Notes: generated by a model not told the origin, from the sequence alone. A stretch of 64,000 bases of DNA from Rufibacter psychrotolerans (GCF_016924645.1 NZ_JAFFJV010000006.1:245940-309939); one strand, 5' to 3'. Shown: positions 37,369 to 48,409, counted from the first letter of the stretch. A program made the numbers and translations.

Positions 37369-39468
37369 ATGGCTAGAGACTTAAAATATACCAGAAATAT
37401 TGGTATTGCAGCACACATTGATGCTGGTAAGACCACTACTACTGAGCGTATTCTTTATTATACAGGTAAGTCGCATAAACTAGGCGAAGTTCACGAAGGG
37501 GGTGCAACCACTGACTGGATGGAGCAGGAGCAGGAGCGTGGTATCACCATCACCTCTGCTGCAGTGACTGTAAACTGGAACTATAGAAACCAGCCATACC
37601 ACATCAACATTATTGATACCCCAGGTCACGTAGACTTCACCGTAGAGGTGAACCGCTCCCTGCGTGTATTAGATGGACTGGTGTTCTTGTTTAGTGCGGT
37701 AGACGGGGTTGAGCCTCAGTCTGAGACGAACTGGAGACTTGCAGACAACTACAAAGTAGCCCGTATCGGTTTCGTGAATAAAATGGACCGTTCCGGTGCT
37801 GACTTCCTGGCCGTTTGTAAGCAGGTAAAAGAAATGCTGGGCAGCAATGCCGTAGCGTTGCAGCTGCCAATTGGTTCCGAAGATAACTTCAAGGGAGTAG
37901 TTGACCTGGTGAACTTCAGAGGTATTATCTGGAATGAGTCAGACAAAGGGATGACCTTTACTGAAGTTCCGATTCCGGATGATATGATGGAGGAAGCTGA
38001 GGAGTACAGAGAGAAACTTCTGGAAGCAGTAGCTGAGTACGATGAGTCTTTGATGGAGAAATACTTCGAAGATCCAAACTCAATCACTGAAGATGAAATC
38101 CTGGCTGCCCTGAGAGCCGCTACCATTGACATGGCGATCGTGCCAATGCTGTGCGGATCTTCCTTCAAGAACAAAGGAGTTCAGACAATGCTTGACTATG
38201 TGATGGCATTGCTTCCGTCTCCAGTTGACAAAGAAAGCATCTTAGGTACCAACCCAGACACTGGTGAAGAAGTTGCCAGAAAGCCATCTGCTAACGATCC
38301 GTTCGCTGGTCTGGCTTTCAAAATTGCAACTGACCCGTATGTAGGTCGCCTTTGCTTCGTACGTGCGTACTCAGGTATTCTGGAGTCTGGTTCATATGTG
38401 TTCAACACACGTTCCAACAACAAAGAGCGTATCTCCCGTATCTTCCAGATGCATGCCAACAAGCAGAACCAGATCGAGAGACTGGAAGCTGGTGACATTG
38501 CGGCGGTAGTAGGTTTCAAAGACATCAAAACTGGTGACACCCTTTGCGACCAAAACGCGAAAATCGTGCTGGAATCAATGGAGTTCCCAGAGCCAGTAAT
38601 CGGATACGCCATTGAGCCTAAAACTCAGGCTGACTCAGATAAGATGGGTATGGCGATCGCGAAACTGGTGGAAGAAGATCCAACCCTGCAAGTAAACACT
38701 GACGAGGAAACTGGTCAGACCATCTTGAGAGGTATGGGTGAGCTTCACCTGGAGATCATCATCGACCGGATGAAACGTGAGTTCAAGGTTGAGCTGAACC
38801 AAGGTGCTCCACAGGTGGCTTACAAAGAAACCATCACCAAAACTGTTGAACACAGAGAAGTGTACAAGAAGCAGTCTGGTGGTCGTGGTAAGTTCGCCGA
38901 CATCGTGTTCACCATGGGACCACGCGAAGATGGCAAGCAAGGCCTAGAGTTCGAGAACGCGATTGTGGGTGGTGTGATTCCAAGAGAATTCATCCCGGCG
39001 GTTCAGAAAGGTTTTGAAGAAGCCATGAAGAACGGTATCCTGGCAGGCTTCCCGGTAGACTCCATGAAAGTGCGTCTGTTCCACGGTTCCTTCCACGACG
39101 TTGACTCTGACTCCCTGTCATTTGAGTTAGCTGCCCGTCAAGGTTTCAAAGAAGCAGGTAAGCAGTGTGCTCCTAAACTTCTTGAGCCAATCATGGCGGT
39201 AGACGTGGTAACTCCAGACGAGTACACCGGTCCGGTAACAGGTGACTTGAACAGAAGAAGAGGGATCATGAAAGGAATGGACACAAAAGGTACTTCCACG
39301 GTTGTGAAGGCTGACGTTCCACTTTCTGAACTGTTTGGTTACGTAACAGACTTACGTACCATTACCTCAGGTAGAGCAACTGCCTCTCTTACTTTCTCGC
39401 ACTACGAGCAAGTACCACAAAACTTGGCGGATGGTATCATCGCAAAAATCAAAGGAACAGCGAAATAG
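37369..39468 (+). CDS. fusA: Elongation factor G
   Basis: 699 residues. Translocation GTPase; also works with RRF (frr in this window). G1 [38 protein letters not shown] and NKMDRSGAD; then domains III-V with [14 protein letters not shown]. Two bp after rpsG and 10 bp before rpsJ. Confidence 0.98.
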   Translation: MARDLKYTRNIGIAAHIDAGKTTTTERILYYTGKSHKLGEVHEGGATTDWMEQEQERGITITSAAVTVNWNYRNQPYHINIIDTPGHVDFTVEVNRSLRVLDGLVFLFSAVDGVEPQSETNWRLADNYKVARIGFVNKMDRSGADFLAVCKQVKEMLGSNAVALQLPIGSEDNFKGVVDLVNFRGIIWNESDKGMTFTEVPIPDDMMEEAEEYREKLLEAVAEYDESLMEKYFEDPNSITEDEILAALRAATIDMAIVPMLCGSSFKNKGVQTMLDYVMALLPSPVDKESILGTNPDTGEEVARKPSANDPFAGLAFKIATDPYVGRLCFVRAYSGILESGSYVFNTRSNNKERISRIFQMHANKQNQIERLEAGDIAAVVGFKDIKTGDTLCDQNAKIVLESMEFPEPVIGYAIEPKTQADSDKMGMAIAKLVEEDPTLQVNTDEETGQTILRGMGELHLEIIIDRMKREFKVELNQGAPQVAYKETITKTVEHREVYKKQSGGRGKFADIVFTMGPREDGKQGLEFENAIVGGVIPREFIPAVQKGFEEAMKNGILAGFPVDSMKVRLFHGSFHDVDSDSLSFELAARQGFKEAGKQCAPKLLEPIMAVDVVTPDEYTGPVTGDLNRRRGIMKGMDTKGTSTVVKADVPLSELFGYVTDLRTITSGRATASLTFSHYEQVPQNLADGIIAKIKGTAK

Positions 39469-39478
39469 TTGAAATAGA

Positions 39479-39784
39479 ATGAATCAAAAGATCAGAATCA
39501 AACTGAAATCTTACGATCACAATCTGGTTGATAAATCATCAGAGAAAATCGTGAAAGCGGTAAAGGCAACTGGTGCGATCGTGAGTGGGCCCATTCCTTT
39601 GCCAACTGAGAAAGATATCTTCACTGTACTTCGTTCACCACACGTGAACAAGAAAGCAAGAGAGCAATTCCAGCTTTGTACCTATAAGAGACTGGTAGAT
39701 ATCTATTCTACTTCCTCTAAAACAGTGGACGCTTTGATGAAGCTAGAGTTACCTAGCGGCGTTGACGTTGAAATCAAAGTTTGA
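39479..39784 (+). CDS. rpsJ: 30S ribosomal protein S10
   Basis: 101 residues. [19 protein letters not shown] at the N-terminus and the RNA-contacting loop [13 protein letters not shown]. It closes the str-type operon here, separated from rplC by a terminator, unlike the classical S10 operon in which rpsJ leads rplC. Confidence 0.98.
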   Translation: MNQKIRIKLKSYDHNLVDKSSEKIVKAVKATGAIVSGPIPLPTEKDIFTVLRSPHVNKKAREQFQLCTYKRLVDIYSTSSKTVDALMKLELPSGVDVEIKV

Positions 39785-39803
39785 TAAACTTGCCAGCATA
39801 AAG

Positions 39804-39829
39804 AAGGAGAGGGAAACCTCTCCTTTTTT
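39804..39829 (+). terminator. Terminator of the str operon
   Basis: AGGAGAGG / CCTCTCCT stem with a GAAA loop followed by seven T: a classical intrinsic terminator. Confidence 0.92.
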
Positions 39830-39847
39830 TATGTCTCCACTCTAACC

Positions 39848-39885
39848 CGTTTCAGCGCTGTTTTCAGGAAAGTTGCTCTAAAACG
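39848..39885. repeat. 38-bp stop-codon palindrome, copy
   Basis: CGTTTCAGCGCTGTTTTCAG then GAAAGTTGCTCTAAAACG: exactly 38 bp with CG ends. It lies 19 bp after the terminator rather than adjacent to a stop codon. Confidence 0.75.
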
Positions 39886-40171
39886 CAACGCTCAAAACCT
39901 ACTGCAATTCAAAGGACAGAAATGGCGCTTTCTGTTTTAGGTAAATACTTCAGAAAACGGCCAAGAAACAGTGGAGCAAAGGAATCATAAGGGAGAGAAG
40001 ATTGTAGTAGCCACAGGTTCACGGAAGGGGAGGTAGCAAAGAACAAATCCTTAGTAGCTGAAAACAAATAATTTAGCAGGGCTTGTAAATTAAAAATTAA
40101 ATATAGAACTTTGCACTCCCGAAATGAACCCTAGTGGGTTATAGTATTAATTGTTTAAATAAAAAAGTAGA

Positions 40172-40792
40172 ATGCCTGGAATTATCGGTAAAAAGATCGG
40201 AATGACAAGCCTCTTCACTCCTGAAGGGAAGAGCGTGGCCTGTACTTTGATTCAAGCAGGACCATGCGTAGTAACTCAGGTTAAGACGCAAGAAACAGAT
40301 GGCTATTCAGCTGTCCAGCTTGGGTACGGAGAGAAGAAAGTGAAAAGAGTAAGCAAAGCGCTTGCGGGTCACTTTGCTAAAGCGAACACCACTGCTAAGA
40401 AAAAATTAGTAGAGTTCAAGCTGGAAGATGCTGCATCTTTCTCACTGGGTGATGAAGTGAATGTAGGCCTGTTTGAAGAAGGCGAATTCGTTGACGTGGT
40501 TGGCACTTCAAAAGGTAAAGGTTTCCAAGGGGTAGTAAAGCGTTACAACTTTGGTGGTGTTGGTGGTCAGACCCACGGTCAGCACAACAGAGCACGTCAC
40601 CCCGGTTCTATTGGTGCCTGCTCTTGGCCTTCACGCGTGTTCAAAGGAATGCGCATGGCGGGTAGAATGGGTGGTGCCCGTGTGAAAGTTCAAAACCTGC
40701 GCGTGCTGCGCATCCTGCCTGAGCAAAACGTATTAGTAGTAAGCGGTTCTATCCCAGGCGCTAAAAATTCATTTATCGTAGTTGAGAAATAA
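40172..40792 (+). CDS. rplC: 50S ribosomal protein L3
   Basis: 206 residues. [20 protein letters not shown] at the N-terminus and the conserved [20 protein letters not shown] loop that reaches the peptidyl-transferase centre. First gene of the S10/spc/alpha block; one base before rplD. Confidence 0.98.
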   Translation: MPGIIGKKIGMTSLFTPEGKSVACTLIQAGPCVVTQVKTQETDGYSAVQLGYGEKKVKRVSKALAGHFAKANTTAKKKLVEFKLEDAASFSLGDEVNVGLFEEGEFVDVVGTSKGKGFQGVVKRYNFGGVGGQTHGQHNRARHPGSIGACSWPSRVFKGMRMAGRMGGARVKVQNLRVLRILPEQNVLVVSGSIPGAKNSFIVVEK

Positions 40793-40793
40793 G

Positions 40794-41426
40794 ATGGAGC
40801 TATCAGTTTTCAATAGTAAAGGAGAAGATACTGGAAGGAAAGTAGCCCTTCCGGAATCTGTGTTCGGTGTTGAGCCAAATGAGCACGCAATGTACCTTGA
40901 TGTAAAGCAATACTTAGCTAATCAACGTCAGGGAACGCACAAATCAAAAGAACGCAATGAGGTTGCCGGATCTACCAAAAAGATCAAACGTCAGAAGGGT
41001 ACCGGTGGCGCCAGAGCAGGTTCTTTGAAAGCGCCTGTATTCGTGGGTGGTGGTCGTGTATTCGGTCCAAGACCAAGAAACTATAGCTTCAAACTGAATA
41101 AGAAATTGAAAGCAGTGGCCAGACTGTCTGCCCTTTCAACTCTTGCCAAAGATGAGCGTCTGGTGCTGGTGGATAACATCACCATTGATACTCCAAAAAC
41201 AAAGAGCTTCGCTGCTATCCTGCAAAGCTTGAATGTTGGAACGAGAAAAACTCTGATCGTTACTAAAGAAGCAAACAAGAACGTAGTGCTGTCAAGCAGA
41301 AACCTGCCAAAGGTGAAAGTTGCTACCCCAGCGGCGTTGACAACGTACGATCTGTTGAACGCAGATAAGGTAGTTTGTTTAGAAGAGTCTCTTGCTGTTT
41401 TTGAAGAAATTTACGCGAAGAAATAA
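40794..41426 (+). CDS. rplD: 50S ribosomal protein L4
   Basis: 210 residues. Long exit-tunnel loop KKIKRQKGTGGARAGSLKAP and GGGRVFGPRPRNY. In E. coli L4 represses the S10 operon; the same cannot be judged here. The ATG at 40794 is chosen over an in-frame upstream one inside rplC. Confidence 0.97.
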   Translation: MELSVFNSKGEDTGRKVALPESVFGVEPNEHAMYLDVKQYLANQRQGTHKSKERNEVAGSTKKIKRQKGTGGARAGSLKAPVFVGGGRVFGPRPRNYSFKLNKKLKAVARLSALSTLAKDERLVLVDNITIDTPKTKSFAAILQSLNVGTRKTLIVTKEANKNVVLSSRNLPKVKVATPAALTTYDLLNADKVVCLEESLAVFEEIYAKK

Positions 41427-41713
41427 TGAGTATCCTGAAAAGACCATTATTGACTGAGAAGCTTACCGCTTTGAACGAGGTTGGTAAATACGCTTTTGAA
41501 GTTGATAGAAAAGCAAATAAGATTGAGATCAAAAAAGCGATCCAGTCACGTTACGGGGTAACGGTAGAGAAAATCTCTACCATGAGAACCCAAGGAAAAG
41601 TTAAGTCCCGCAACACCAAGTCTGGCGTTGTTTCCGGACGTACAGCATCCTCTAAGAAGGCGATTGTTACTTTGAAAGCAGGAGAAGTAATCGATTTCTA
41701 TAGCGGTATATAA
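41426..41713 (+). CDS. rplW: 50S ribosomal protein L23
   Basis: 95 residues. LKRPLLTEKLTALNEVGKYAF at the start, VDRKANKIEIKKAIQSRYGV in the core. Sits at the tunnel exit where SRP and trigger factor dock. Its ATG overlaps the rplD stop by one base (TAATG), implying coupled translation. Confidence 0.97.
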   Translation: MSILKRPLLTEKLTALNEVGKYAFEVDRKANKIEIKKAIQSRYGVTVEKISTMRTQGKVKSRNTKSGVVSGRTASSKKAIVTLKAGEVIDFYSGI

Positions 41714-41725
41714 GCACCTAAAAGA

Positions 41726-42550
41726 ATGGCATTAAAAAAACTAAGACCAACAACACCAGGTCAAAGATTTAGAGTAGCGCCAGGCTTCACTGAAATCACG
41801 AAGTCTGAGCCAGAGAAATCTTTGTTGGCATCCAAGAAAAACACTGGTGGACGCAACAACGCAGGTAGAATGACCATGCGCTACATTGGTGGCGGTCACA
41901 AAAAGAGATTCCGTATCATTGACTTCAAGAGAACCAAGTTCGGAGTTCCTGCAACAGTAAAAGCAATTGAGTACGATCCAAACAGAACTGCGCGTATCGC
42001 GCTTCTGTACTATGCCGACGGCGAGAAAGCTTACATCATTGCACCAGCAGGCTTGGCTGTGGATGCAACCGTAGTATCAGGACCAGGCGTGGCGCCTGAA
42101 GTGGGTAACGCGTTACCTCTTTCAGACATTCCGTTGGGTACCATCGTTCACAACATTGAACTGGCTCCAGGCCAAGGTGCAGTTCTGGCAAGAAGCGCCG
42201 GATCTTATGCCCAGCTGGTGGCTCGTGAAGGAAGATACGCTACGCTTAAATTGCCTTCCGGCGAAATGAGAATGGTACTGGTAAACTGTATGGCTACCGT
42301 AGGTACTGTTTCTAACGCCGACCACATGAACGTGAAGCTTGGAAAAGCCGGACGTAGCAGATGGATGGGTATCAGACCAAGAGTAAGAGGTGTTGCCATG
42401 AACCCAGTAGATCACCCAATGGGTGGTGGTGAAGGTAGATCTTCAGGAGGTCACCCAAGATCACGTAAAGGTCTGTATGCCAAAGGGCAGAAAACCAGAA
42501 ACAAGAATAAGTATTCTGAGAACCTGATAGTTAATAGAAGGAAAAAATAA
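41726..42550 (+). CDS. rplB: 50S ribosomal protein L2
   Basis: 274 residues. Seen: [39 protein letters not shown], the [20 protein letters not shown] segment with the [18 protein letters not shown] loop beside the peptidyl-transferase centre. Confidence 0.98.
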   Translation: MALKKLRPTTPGQRFRVAPGFTEITKSEPEKSLLASKKNTGGRNNAGRMTMRYIGGGHKKRFRIIDFKRTKFGVPATVKAIEYDPNRTARIALLYYADGEKAYIIAPAGLAVDATVVSGPGVAPEVGNALPLSDIPLGTIVHNIELAPGQGAVLARSAGSYAQLVAREGRYATLKLPSGEMRMVLVNCMATVGTVSNADHMNVKLGKAGRSRWMGIRPRVRGVAMNPVDHPMGGGEGRSSGGHPRSRKGLYAKGQKTRNKNKYSENLIVNRRKK

Positions 42551-42553
42551 GTA

Positions 42554-42832
42554 ATGGCAAGATCATTAAAAAAAGGGCCTTATATTGACTACAGGCTCGA
42601 TAGAAAAGTGCAGACAATGGATGAGTCTGGAAAGAAAGCGGTGATCAAGACTTGGTCACGCCGTTCTATGATCTCTCCAGATTTCGTTGGGCATACATTT
42701 GCAGTTCATAACGGAAATAAGTTCATTCCGGTGTATGTAACAGAGAACATGGTAGGTCACAAGTTGGGTGAATTTGCCCCTACCAGAAACTTCAGAGGCC
42801 ACATTGCTAAGAAAGATAAAGGTAAAAGATAA
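42554..42832 (+). CDS. rpsS: 30S ribosomal protein S19
   Basis: 92 residues. [14 protein letters not shown] at the start; the diagnostic [20 protein letters not shown] near residue 60. Its stop overlaps the start of rplV by one base. Confidence 0.98.
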   Translation: MARSLKKGPYIDYRLDRKVQTMDESGKKAVIKTWSRRSMISPDFVGHTFAVHNGNKFIPVYVTENMVGHKLGEFAPTRNFRGHIAKKDKGKR

Positions 42833-43218
42833 TGGAAGCGGTAGCTAAATTAAACAATGTACCAAGCTCACCGCGTAAGATGAGACTGGTGGCGAACTTG
42901 ATCCGTGGTAAAAGTGTTACCCGTGCATTAGGTTTATTGAAATTTGAAGCAAATGCCGGCGCTCCTAAACTGGAGAAACTTCTTTTATCTGCTTTATCTA
43001 ACTGGCAAGCAGCTAACGGAGATGCCCGCATTGAAGACGCTAATCTGTATATCAAAGAGATTAGAGTAGATGAAGGTAAAATGCTGAAGAGATTGCGCCC
43101 TGCTCCGCAAGGCCGTGGTCATAGAATCAGAAAAAGATCCAACCACGTTACGTTGGTGATTGATTCTAAAGCAGACGTTGAATCAGTTGAAACATCTACT
43201 TCTAACGAAGCCAAATAG
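42832..43218 (+). CDS. rplV: 50S ribosomal protein L22
   Basis: 128 residues. [20 protein letters not shown] and the tunnel loop [20 protein letters not shown]. It carries a short acidic tail (ETSTSNEAK) beyond the bacterial core. Confidence 0.97.
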   Translation: MEAVAKLNNVPSSPRKMRLVANLIRGKSVTRALGLLKFEANAGAPKLEKLLLSALSNWQAANGDARIEDANLYIKEIRVDEGKMLKRLRPAPQGRGHRIRKRSNHVTLVIDSKADVESVETSTSNEAK

Positions 43219-43226
43219 TTTTAAGA

Positions 43227-44015
43227 ATGGGACAAAAAGTTAATCCAGTAGGCCTTAGACTTGGTATTGTAAAAGGCTGGGACTCTAATTGGTTCGGAGG
43301 AAAGGATTTCGCTGATAAACTGATCGAAGACGAAAAGATCCGGAAATATATCCTTGCTCGTATTCCAAAAGGAGGTATTTCTAAAATCATCATCGAAAGA
43401 ACTCTTAAGAGAATCACCATCACCATCAATACTGCCCGCCCAGGTGTGGTAATTGGAAAAGGTGGTCAGGAAGTTGATAAAATCAAAGAAGAGCTGAAGA
43501 AAATCACCAGCAAAGATGTTCAGATCAACATCTTTGAAATTAAGCGCCCAGAACTGGATGCGAAACTGGTGGGTGAATCAGTTGCACAACAGTTGCAGGC
43601 CCGTATCTCTTTTAGAAGAGCGATGAAGCAAGCAATTGCTTCTGCCCTGAGAGTAGGTGCAGAAGGTATCAAGATCCAGGTATCTGGCCGTTTAGGTGGA
43701 GCTGAAATGGCTCGTACAGAACACTACAAAGAAGGTCGTACCCCACTGCACACCTTGAGAGCTGATATTGATTATGCATTATCAGAAGCTCAGACGGTAT
43801 ATGGCAAGCTGGGGATTAAAGTATGGATCTTCAAAGGAGAAGTTTTCGGTAAGCGTGACTTAACTCCTAACGCGGGTCAGCAGAGCGGCGGATCTTCTTC
43901 TTCTCCTCGTGGCGAAAGAAACGAGCGTGGAAATGACCGCGGCGATCGTCGTGACAACAACCGCAACAAGCGTCCTGCCGACGGAAACCAAAAGCGCGGA
44001 GGCAAACGCAAGTAG
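43227..44015 (+). CDS. rpsC: 30S ribosomal protein S3 with Arg/Asn-rich tail
   Basis: 262 residues. KH domain in the N-terminal half ([20 protein letters not shown]) and the C-terminal domain ([34 protein letters not shown]). After about residue 215 there is a charged Arg/Asn/Gly-rich disordered tail ([18 protein letters not shown]), longer than in E. coli. Confidence 0.97.
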   Translation: MGQKVNPVGLRLGIVKGWDSNWFGGKDFADKLIEDEKIRKYILARIPKGGISKIIIERTLKRITITINTARPGVVIGKGGQEVDKIKEELKKITSKDVQINIFEIKRPELDAKLVGESVAQQLQARISFRRAMKQAIASALRVGAEGIKIQVSGRLGGAEMARTEHYKEGRTPLHTLRADIDYALSEAQTVYGKLGIKVWIFKGEVFGKRDLTPNAGQQSGGSSSSPRGERNERGNDRGDRRDNNRNKRPADGNQKRGGKRK

Positions 44016-44042
44016 TTGTTCAACCTTTAGGTAAATCAAAAA

Positions 44043-44465
44043 ATGTTACAGCCAAAACGGACTAAATATAGAAAGATGCAGAAAGGCCGTGTACACGGTC
44101 TGGCGCACAGAGGAAGCACTATTTCCTTTGGTTCTTTCGCCATCAAATCACTGGAAGCATCTTGGATCACGTCCCGTCAGATTGAAGCAGCACGTATCGC
44201 CATGACACGTGCCATGAAACGGGAAGGCCAGGTATGGATTCGTATTTTCCCAGACAAGCCTATCACCAAAAAGCCTGCAGAGGTACGGATGGGTAAGGGT
44301 AAAGGTTCTCCTGAGTACTGGGTAGCCGTAGTGAAACCAGGTACCATCATGTTTGAATCTGACGGAGTGTCGCTAGAAGTAGCTCAAGAGTCTTTACGAC
44401 TGGCTGCTCAAAAGCTACCAGTTAGAACTAAATTTGTAGTACGTAGAGATTACGTTGAGAAATAG
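44043..44465 (+). CDS. rplP: 50S ribosomal protein L16
   Basis: 140 residues. [20 protein letters not shown], then [20 protein letters not shown] and [19 protein letters not shown], the conserved core near the A site. 27 bp after rpsC. Confidence 0.98.
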   Translation: MLQPKRTKYRKMQKGRVHGLAHRGSTISFGSFAIKSLEASWITSRQIEAARIAMTRAMKREGQVWIRIFPDKPITKKPAEVRMGKGKGSPEYWVAVVKPGTIMFESDGVSLEVAQESLRLAAQKLPVRTKFVVRRDYVEK

Positions 44466-44466
44466 T

Positions 44467-44661
44467 ATGAAGCAATCAGAAATCAAAGCTCTTTCACTTA
44501 ATGAAGTGAAAGAGCAACTCAACACAGAGAGAAACAACCTGGTGAACCTGAAGTTCGCGCATGCTATCTCTCCGCTTGAGAATCCTTCTAGAATCAAGAG
44601 TACAAGAAAAACCATCGCCAGACTAGAGACGCAACTGCGTTCTTTAGAGCTCAATGGCTAA
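44467..44661 (+). CDS. rpmC: 50S ribosomal protein L29
   Basis: 64 residues. Two-helix protein: EIKALSLNEVKEQLNTERNN and NPSRIKSTRKTIARLETQLR. The ATG at 44467 comes one base after the rplP stop; an upstream frame would overlap rplP. Confidence 0.96.
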   Translation: MKQSEIKALSLNEVKEQLNTERNNLVNLKFAHAISPLENPSRIKSTRKTIARLETQLRSLELNG

Positions 44662-44672
44662 AATAGAGATCC

Positions 44673-44930
44673 ATGGAGACGAGAAATCTAAGAAAAGAAA
44701 AAACTGGACGCGTGGTGAGTAACAAGATGGACAAGTCCATCACTGTTATCGTGGAAAGCAAAGTAAAACACCCTATTTACGGGAAGTTTGTTTCCAAGTC
44801 CAAGAAGTTCATGGCCCATGATGAGAACAACGAGTGCGGTATCGGTGATACTGTCCGCATCATGGAAACAAGACCATTGAGCAAAAACAAATGCTGGCGC
44901 TTAATTGAAATCGTAGAAAGAGCTAAATAA
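44673..44930 (+). CDS. rpsQ: 30S ribosomal protein S17
   Basis: 85 residues. [20 protein letters not shown] and the loop [20 protein letters not shown] with LSKNKCWRL. One base before rplN. Confidence 0.97.
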   Translation: METRNLRKEKTGRVVSNKMDKSITVIVESKVKHPIYGKFVSKSKKFMAHDENNECGIGDTVRIMETRPLSKNKCWRLIEIVERAK

Positions 44931-44931
44931 G

Positions 44932-45300
44932 ATGATACAACAAGAATCAAGACTTACTGTTGCTGATAACAGCGGAGCGAAAGAGGTTCTTTGCATCCGG
45001 GTACTAGGTGGTACTGGAAAGAAATATGCCTCTGTTGGTGATAAAATTGTTGTTACCGTAAAATCTGCTCTTTCTTCTGGAAACGTGAAGAAGGGAACTG
45101 TTACCAAAGCAGTTGTTGTTCGCACCAAAAAAGAAGTACGCCGCAAAGACGGATCTTATATCCGCTTTGATGATAACGCTGCCGTGTTATTGAATAACAA
45201 TGATGAGCCACGTGGTACTCGCATCTTTGGGCCAGTTGCCCGTGAGTTACGTGAAAGACAGTTTATGAAAATTGTTTCTTTGGCTCCTGAAGTATTGTAA
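44932..45300 (+). CDS. rplN: 50S ribosomal protein L14
   Basis: 122 residues. [20 protein letters not shown] at the start, [20 protein letters not shown] with the NAAVLLNN loop, [20 protein letters not shown] at the end: a full-length typical L14. Confidence 0.98.
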   Translation: MIQQESRLTVADNSGAKEVLCIRVLGGTGKKYASVGDKIVVTVKSALSSGNVKKGTVTKAVVVRTKKEVRRKDGSYIRFDDNAAVLLNNNDEPRGTRIFGPVARELRERQFMKIVSLAPEVL

Positions 45301-45321
45301 ACACGAGAAAAAGAAAACAAG

Positions 45322-45645
45322 ATGTCAAAGCATAAACTTCATGTGAAGAAAGGCGACACTGTGAAAGTGATCGCAGGTGATGATAAAGGTAAAACCGGAA
45401 CTATTACTGCTGTTTTAGTAGAAAAGCAGAAAGTAGTGGTTGAAGGACTTAACCTGGTTTCTAAACACCAAAAGCCAAGCGCTAAAAACCCTAACGGTGG
45501 TATTGTAAAACAAGAAGCTCCTATCCACGCCAGCAATGTGATGTTGGTAGAGCCTGCTACAAATGTTGCCACTAGAACAGGTAAGAAGCTTAACAATGAC
45601 GATAAGCTTCAACGTTATTCCAAAAAAACTGGAAACTTAATCTAA
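45322..45645 (+). CDS. rplX: 50S ribosomal protein L24
   Basis: 107 residues. KOW motif [19 protein letters not shown] and [20 protein letters not shown]. Initiates 50S assembly. One base before rplE. Confidence 0.97.
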   Translation: MSKHKLHVKKGDTVKVIAGDDKGKTGTITAVLVEKQKVVVEGLNLVSKHQKPSAKNPNGGIVKQEAPIHASNVMLVEPATNVATRTGKKLNNDDKLQRYSKKTGNLI

Positions 45646-45646
45646 C

Positions 45647-46198
45647 ATGGCAGCTAGACTAAAAGATAAGTATACAAAAGAGATTGTGCCTGCATTGAAA
45701 GAGAAATTTCAATACAAGAGCATAATGCAGGTGCCTAAGATCACCAAGATCAGCATCAACAGAGGTATTGGTAATGCCGTGGCCGATAAAAAGCTGGTGG
45801 ATATTGGAGTTGATGAACTTACCATTATCGCTGGCCAGAAAGCGGTGCAAACCAAAGCCAAAAACTCTATCTCTAACTTCAAGTTGAGAGAAGGTATGCC
45901 AATTGGTGCCCGTGTTACTTTACGTGGCGAGAGAATGTATGAGTTCTTGGACCGTTTGGTAACCGTTGCTTTGCCACGTGTGCGTGACTTCAAAGGAATC
46001 AGTGACAAAGGATTTGATGGCCGTGGTAACTACACGCTAGGGGTGAAAGAACAAATCATTTTCCCAGAGATCAGCATTGATAAAATCAAATCAATCGCTG
46101 GGATGGACATCACCTTCGTGACTACAGCCAACACAGATGAAGAAAGCCTGGAGTTACTGAAAGGCTTCGGTTTACCTTTCGCAACCTTAAAGAAATAA
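45647..46198 (+). CDS. rplE: 50S ribosomal protein L5
   Basis: 183 residues. [20 protein letters not shown], the [20 protein letters not shown] segment and [18 protein letters not shown]. Binds 5S rRNA. Four bp before rpsN. Confidence 0.98.
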   Translation: MAARLKDKYTKEIVPALKEKFQYKSIMQVPKITKISINRGIGNAVADKKLVDIGVDELTIIAGQKAVQTKAKNSISNFKLREGMPIGARVTLRGERMYEFLDRLVTVALPRVRDFKGISDKGFDGRGNYTLGVKEQIIFPEISIDKIKSIAGMDITFVTTANTDEESLELLKGFGLPFATLKK

Positions 46199-46202
46199 CA
46201 AG

Positions 46203-46472
46203 ATGGCTAAAGAATCAGCAAAAGCAAGAGAGCTCAAGAGACAAAAATTAGTTGCTAAGTATGCCGCTAAGAGAGCTCAGTTAAAAGCTGCTGGCGATTA
46301 TGAAGCTCTAGATAAATTGCCTAAAGACGCTTCTCCTGTACGGTTGCACAACAGATGCAAATTGACCGGCAGACCAAGAGGCTATATGAGAAAGTTTGGT
46401 ATCTCTCGCGTTACATTTAGAGAGATGGCATCTGCAGGCAAGATTCCTGGGGTAACGAAGGCTAGTTGGTAA
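46203..46472 (+). CDS. rpsN: 30S ribosomal protein S14, zinc-independent form
   Basis: 89 residues, the long form. [20 protein letters not shown] and [20 protein letters not shown]. Only one Cys is present, so it lacks the CxxC-CxxC zinc ribbon. Followed by an 86-bp gap carrying a promoter. Confidence 0.97.
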   Translation: MAKESAKARELKRQKLVAKYAAKRAQLKAAGDYEALDKLPKDASPVRLHNRCKLTGRPRGYMRKFGISRVTFREMASAGKIPGVTKASW

Positions 46473-46511
46473 TTATTAGTCCTATCAATAATATAGTTAG
46501 GAAAAAATTAG

Positions 46512-46519
46512 TATCTTTG
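46512..46519 (+). promoter_or_regulatory. Internal promoter before rpsH
   Basis: TATCTTTG followed by CGGCTCC, matching TAnnTTTG, 40 bp before the rpsH ATG in the only sizeable gap (86 bp) inside the rplC-map block. No clear TTG at -33. Confidence 0.65.
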
Positions 46520-46558
46520 CGGCTCCTTAAAAAGAGCGGAATCTAAAATTATAGTCTA

Positions 46559-46957
46559 ATGCATTCAGATCCGATAGCAGATTATTTAACTAGACTACGG
46601 AATGCCATCAAGGCAAATCACCGTGTAGTTGAAATTCCGGCTAGCAAAATAAAAAAGGAATTAACCCGAGTTCTTTACGAAAAAGGTTATATTCAGAGTT
46701 ACAAGTTCGATGATAGTTCAGTTCAGGGCACCATTAAGATCGCCCTGAAGTATGATCCCGCTACCAAGCAGTCTGCTATCGTGAAACTTGAAAGAGTCAG
46801 TAAGCCGGGACTCCGTAAGTATGTGCATCTTGAGGAGATGCCACGCGTGTTGAATGGTTATGGCGTTGCCATCCTTTCAACTTCTAAAGGTGTAATCACC
46901 GACAAAGAGGCCAGAGGCCTTAACGTAGGTGGTGAAGTGTTGTGTTACGTGTATTAA
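46559..46957 (+). CDS. rpsH: 30S ribosomal protein S8
   Basis: 132 residues. SDPIADYLTRLRNAIKANHR, EIPASKIKKELTRVLYEKGY, and the C-terminal STSKGVITDKEARGLNVGGE with VLCYVY ending the protein. In E. coli S8 represses the spc operon. Confidence 0.98.
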   Translation: MHSDPIADYLTRLRNAIKANHRVVEIPASKIKKELTRVLYEKGYIQSYKFDDSSVQGTIKIALKYDPATKQSAIVKLERVSKPGLRKYVHLEEMPRVLNGYGVAILSTSKGVITDKEARGLNVGGEVLCYVY

Positions 46958-46967
46958 TCAAGAGGAA

Positions 46968-47522
46968 ATGTCGCGGATAGGAAAACTGCCAATCACACTC
47001 CCACAAGGTGTAGAGGTGTTGGTTAACCAGGATAACCTGGTTACAGTGAAAGGGCCTAAAGGAACTCTTTCTTCACAAGTTGATACGGACATAACTGTTG
47101 CTATTGAGGATGGGGTTCTTACTGTAACTCGTCCTACAGAGCAAAAAAGACACAAAGCACTTCACGGCTTGTACCGTGCCCTTATCAACAACATGGTGGT
47201 TGGGGTGAGCACAGGCTACAAAGTATCTTTAGAACTAATTGGTGTAGGTTTCAAAGCAACTACTCAGGGACAAAACCTGGAGTTGGCGTTAGGTTACTCT
47301 CACAATATTTTTGTCGCTTTACCAGCTGAGATTTCTGTTACTGCAGTTACTGAAAAAGGTAAAGCCCCAGTTATTACCTTAGAAGGTATTGATAAGCAGT
47401 TGATTGGTCAGGTGGCTGCCAAAATCCGTTCGTTACGCAAAGTTGAGCCTTACAAAGGCAAAGGTGTTCGTTTCGTGGGTGAGGTTGTTAGAAGAAAAGC
47501 TGGTAAAACTGCTTCTAAATAA
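46968..47522 (+). CDS. rplF: 50S ribosomal protein L6
   Basis: 184 residues. [16 protein letters not shown] at the start, [20 protein letters not shown], and the C-terminal motif [20 protein letters not shown]. The ATG at 46968 follows a GAGGAAA ribosome site; an upstream frame would overlap rpsH. Confidence 0.98.
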   Translation: MSRIGKLPITLPQGVEVLVNQDNLVTVKGPKGTLSSQVDTDITVAIEDGVLTVTRPTEQKRHKALHGLYRALINNMVVGVSTGYKVSLELIGVGFKATTQGQNLELALGYSHNIFVALPAEISVTAVTEKGKAPVITLEGIDKQLIGQVAAKIRSLRKVEPYKGKGVRFVGEVVRRKAGKTASK

Positions 47523-47530
47523 GAAAGAAA

Positions 47531-47884
47531 ATGGCATTCGATAAAGCAAAAAGAAGACTGAGAATTCGTCGCAGCATCCGTAACAAGGTGTCTGGTACTG
47601 CTCAGCGTCCACGTCTGTCCGTATTCAGAAGCAATAAATATATTTATGCTCAGCTGATTGATGATGTGCAAGGTATTACATTAGCAAGTTCTTCGTCTGC
47701 TGTTCTTGAAGGTGAAGCTTCCTCTTCCAAGAGTGAAGTTTCAACTTCAGTTGGACGTGATATCGCAGCTAAGGCCTTAGAAAAAGGGATTACTGAAGTT
47801 GTGTTCGACAGAGGTGGTTATTTGTACCACGGTCGTGTTAAATCATTAGCAGAAGGGGCTCGTGAAGCGGGTCTTAAATTCTAA
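47531..47884 (+). CDS. rplR: 50S ribosomal protein L18
   Basis: 117 residues. [20 protein letters not shown] and [20 protein letters not shown], then [20 protein letters not shown]. Binds 5S rRNA with L5. Four bp before rpsE. Confidence 0.98.
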   Translation: MAFDKAKRRLRIRRSIRNKVSGTAQRPRLSVFRSNKYIYAQLIDDVQGITLASSSSAVLEGEASSSKSEVSTSVGRDIAAKALEKGITEVVFDRGGYLYHGRVKSLAEGAREAGLKF

Positions 47885-47888
47885 GAAC

Positions 47889-48407
47889 ATGTCTAAATTA
47901 AATATCAGAAGCATCAAGGCAAGCGAGATTGAATTGAAAGAACGCGTTGTTGCGATCAATCGTGTTGCTAAAGTTGTAAAGGGTGGTAGAAGATTCAGTT
48001 TCTCTGCCATTGTAGTAGTAGGTGACGGCAATGGGGTTGTAGGCTATGGCTTAGGGAAAGCAAACGAGGTTACTGATGCAATCGCCAAAGGTATTGACGA
48101 TGCAAAAAAGAACCTAGTACGTGTACCTCTGTTCAAGCATACGGTGCCACATCCAATGGAAGGTAAATTCTCTGGTGGATTTGTGTTGATTAAGCCAGCT
48201 GCCGCCGGTACCGGTGTAATTGCGGGTGGTGCGATGCGTGCTGTATTTGAAAGTGCCGGTATTAAGGACGTTTTAGCTAAGTCTAAAGGTTCTTCTAACC
48301 CCCACAACGTAGTGAAAGCTACTTTTGATGCTCTTTCTAAAATGCGCGATCCATTGGTAGTTGCTCAGCAACGTGGAATCAGTTTACAACGTGTATTCAA
48401 CGGGTAA
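47889..48407 (+). CDS. rpsE: 30S ribosomal protein S5
   Basis: 172 residues. [40 protein letters not shown] and the C-terminal [18 protein letters not shown]. Involved in accuracy of decoding. The ATG at 47889 is chosen over one within rplR. Confidence 0.98.
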   Translation: MSKLNIRSIKASEIELKERVVAINRVAKVVKGGRRFSFSAIVVVGDGNGVVGYGLGKANEVTDAIAKGIDDAKKNLVRVPLFKHTVPHPMEGKFSGGFVLIKPAAAGTGVIAGGAMRAVFESAGIKDVLAKSKGSSNPHNVVKATFDALSKMRDPLVVAQQRGISLQRVFNG

Positions 48408-48409
48408 TT

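Larger units (their letters stand above)
39785..40171 (+). other. 387-bp gap between rpsJ and rplC
   Basis: Holds a terminator (39804-39829), one copy of the 38-bp palindrome (39848-39885), unassigned sequence, and an AT-rich stretch with a promoter-like TAGAACTTTG (40113-40122) 50 bp before rplC. No coding region supported. Confidence 0.7.
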
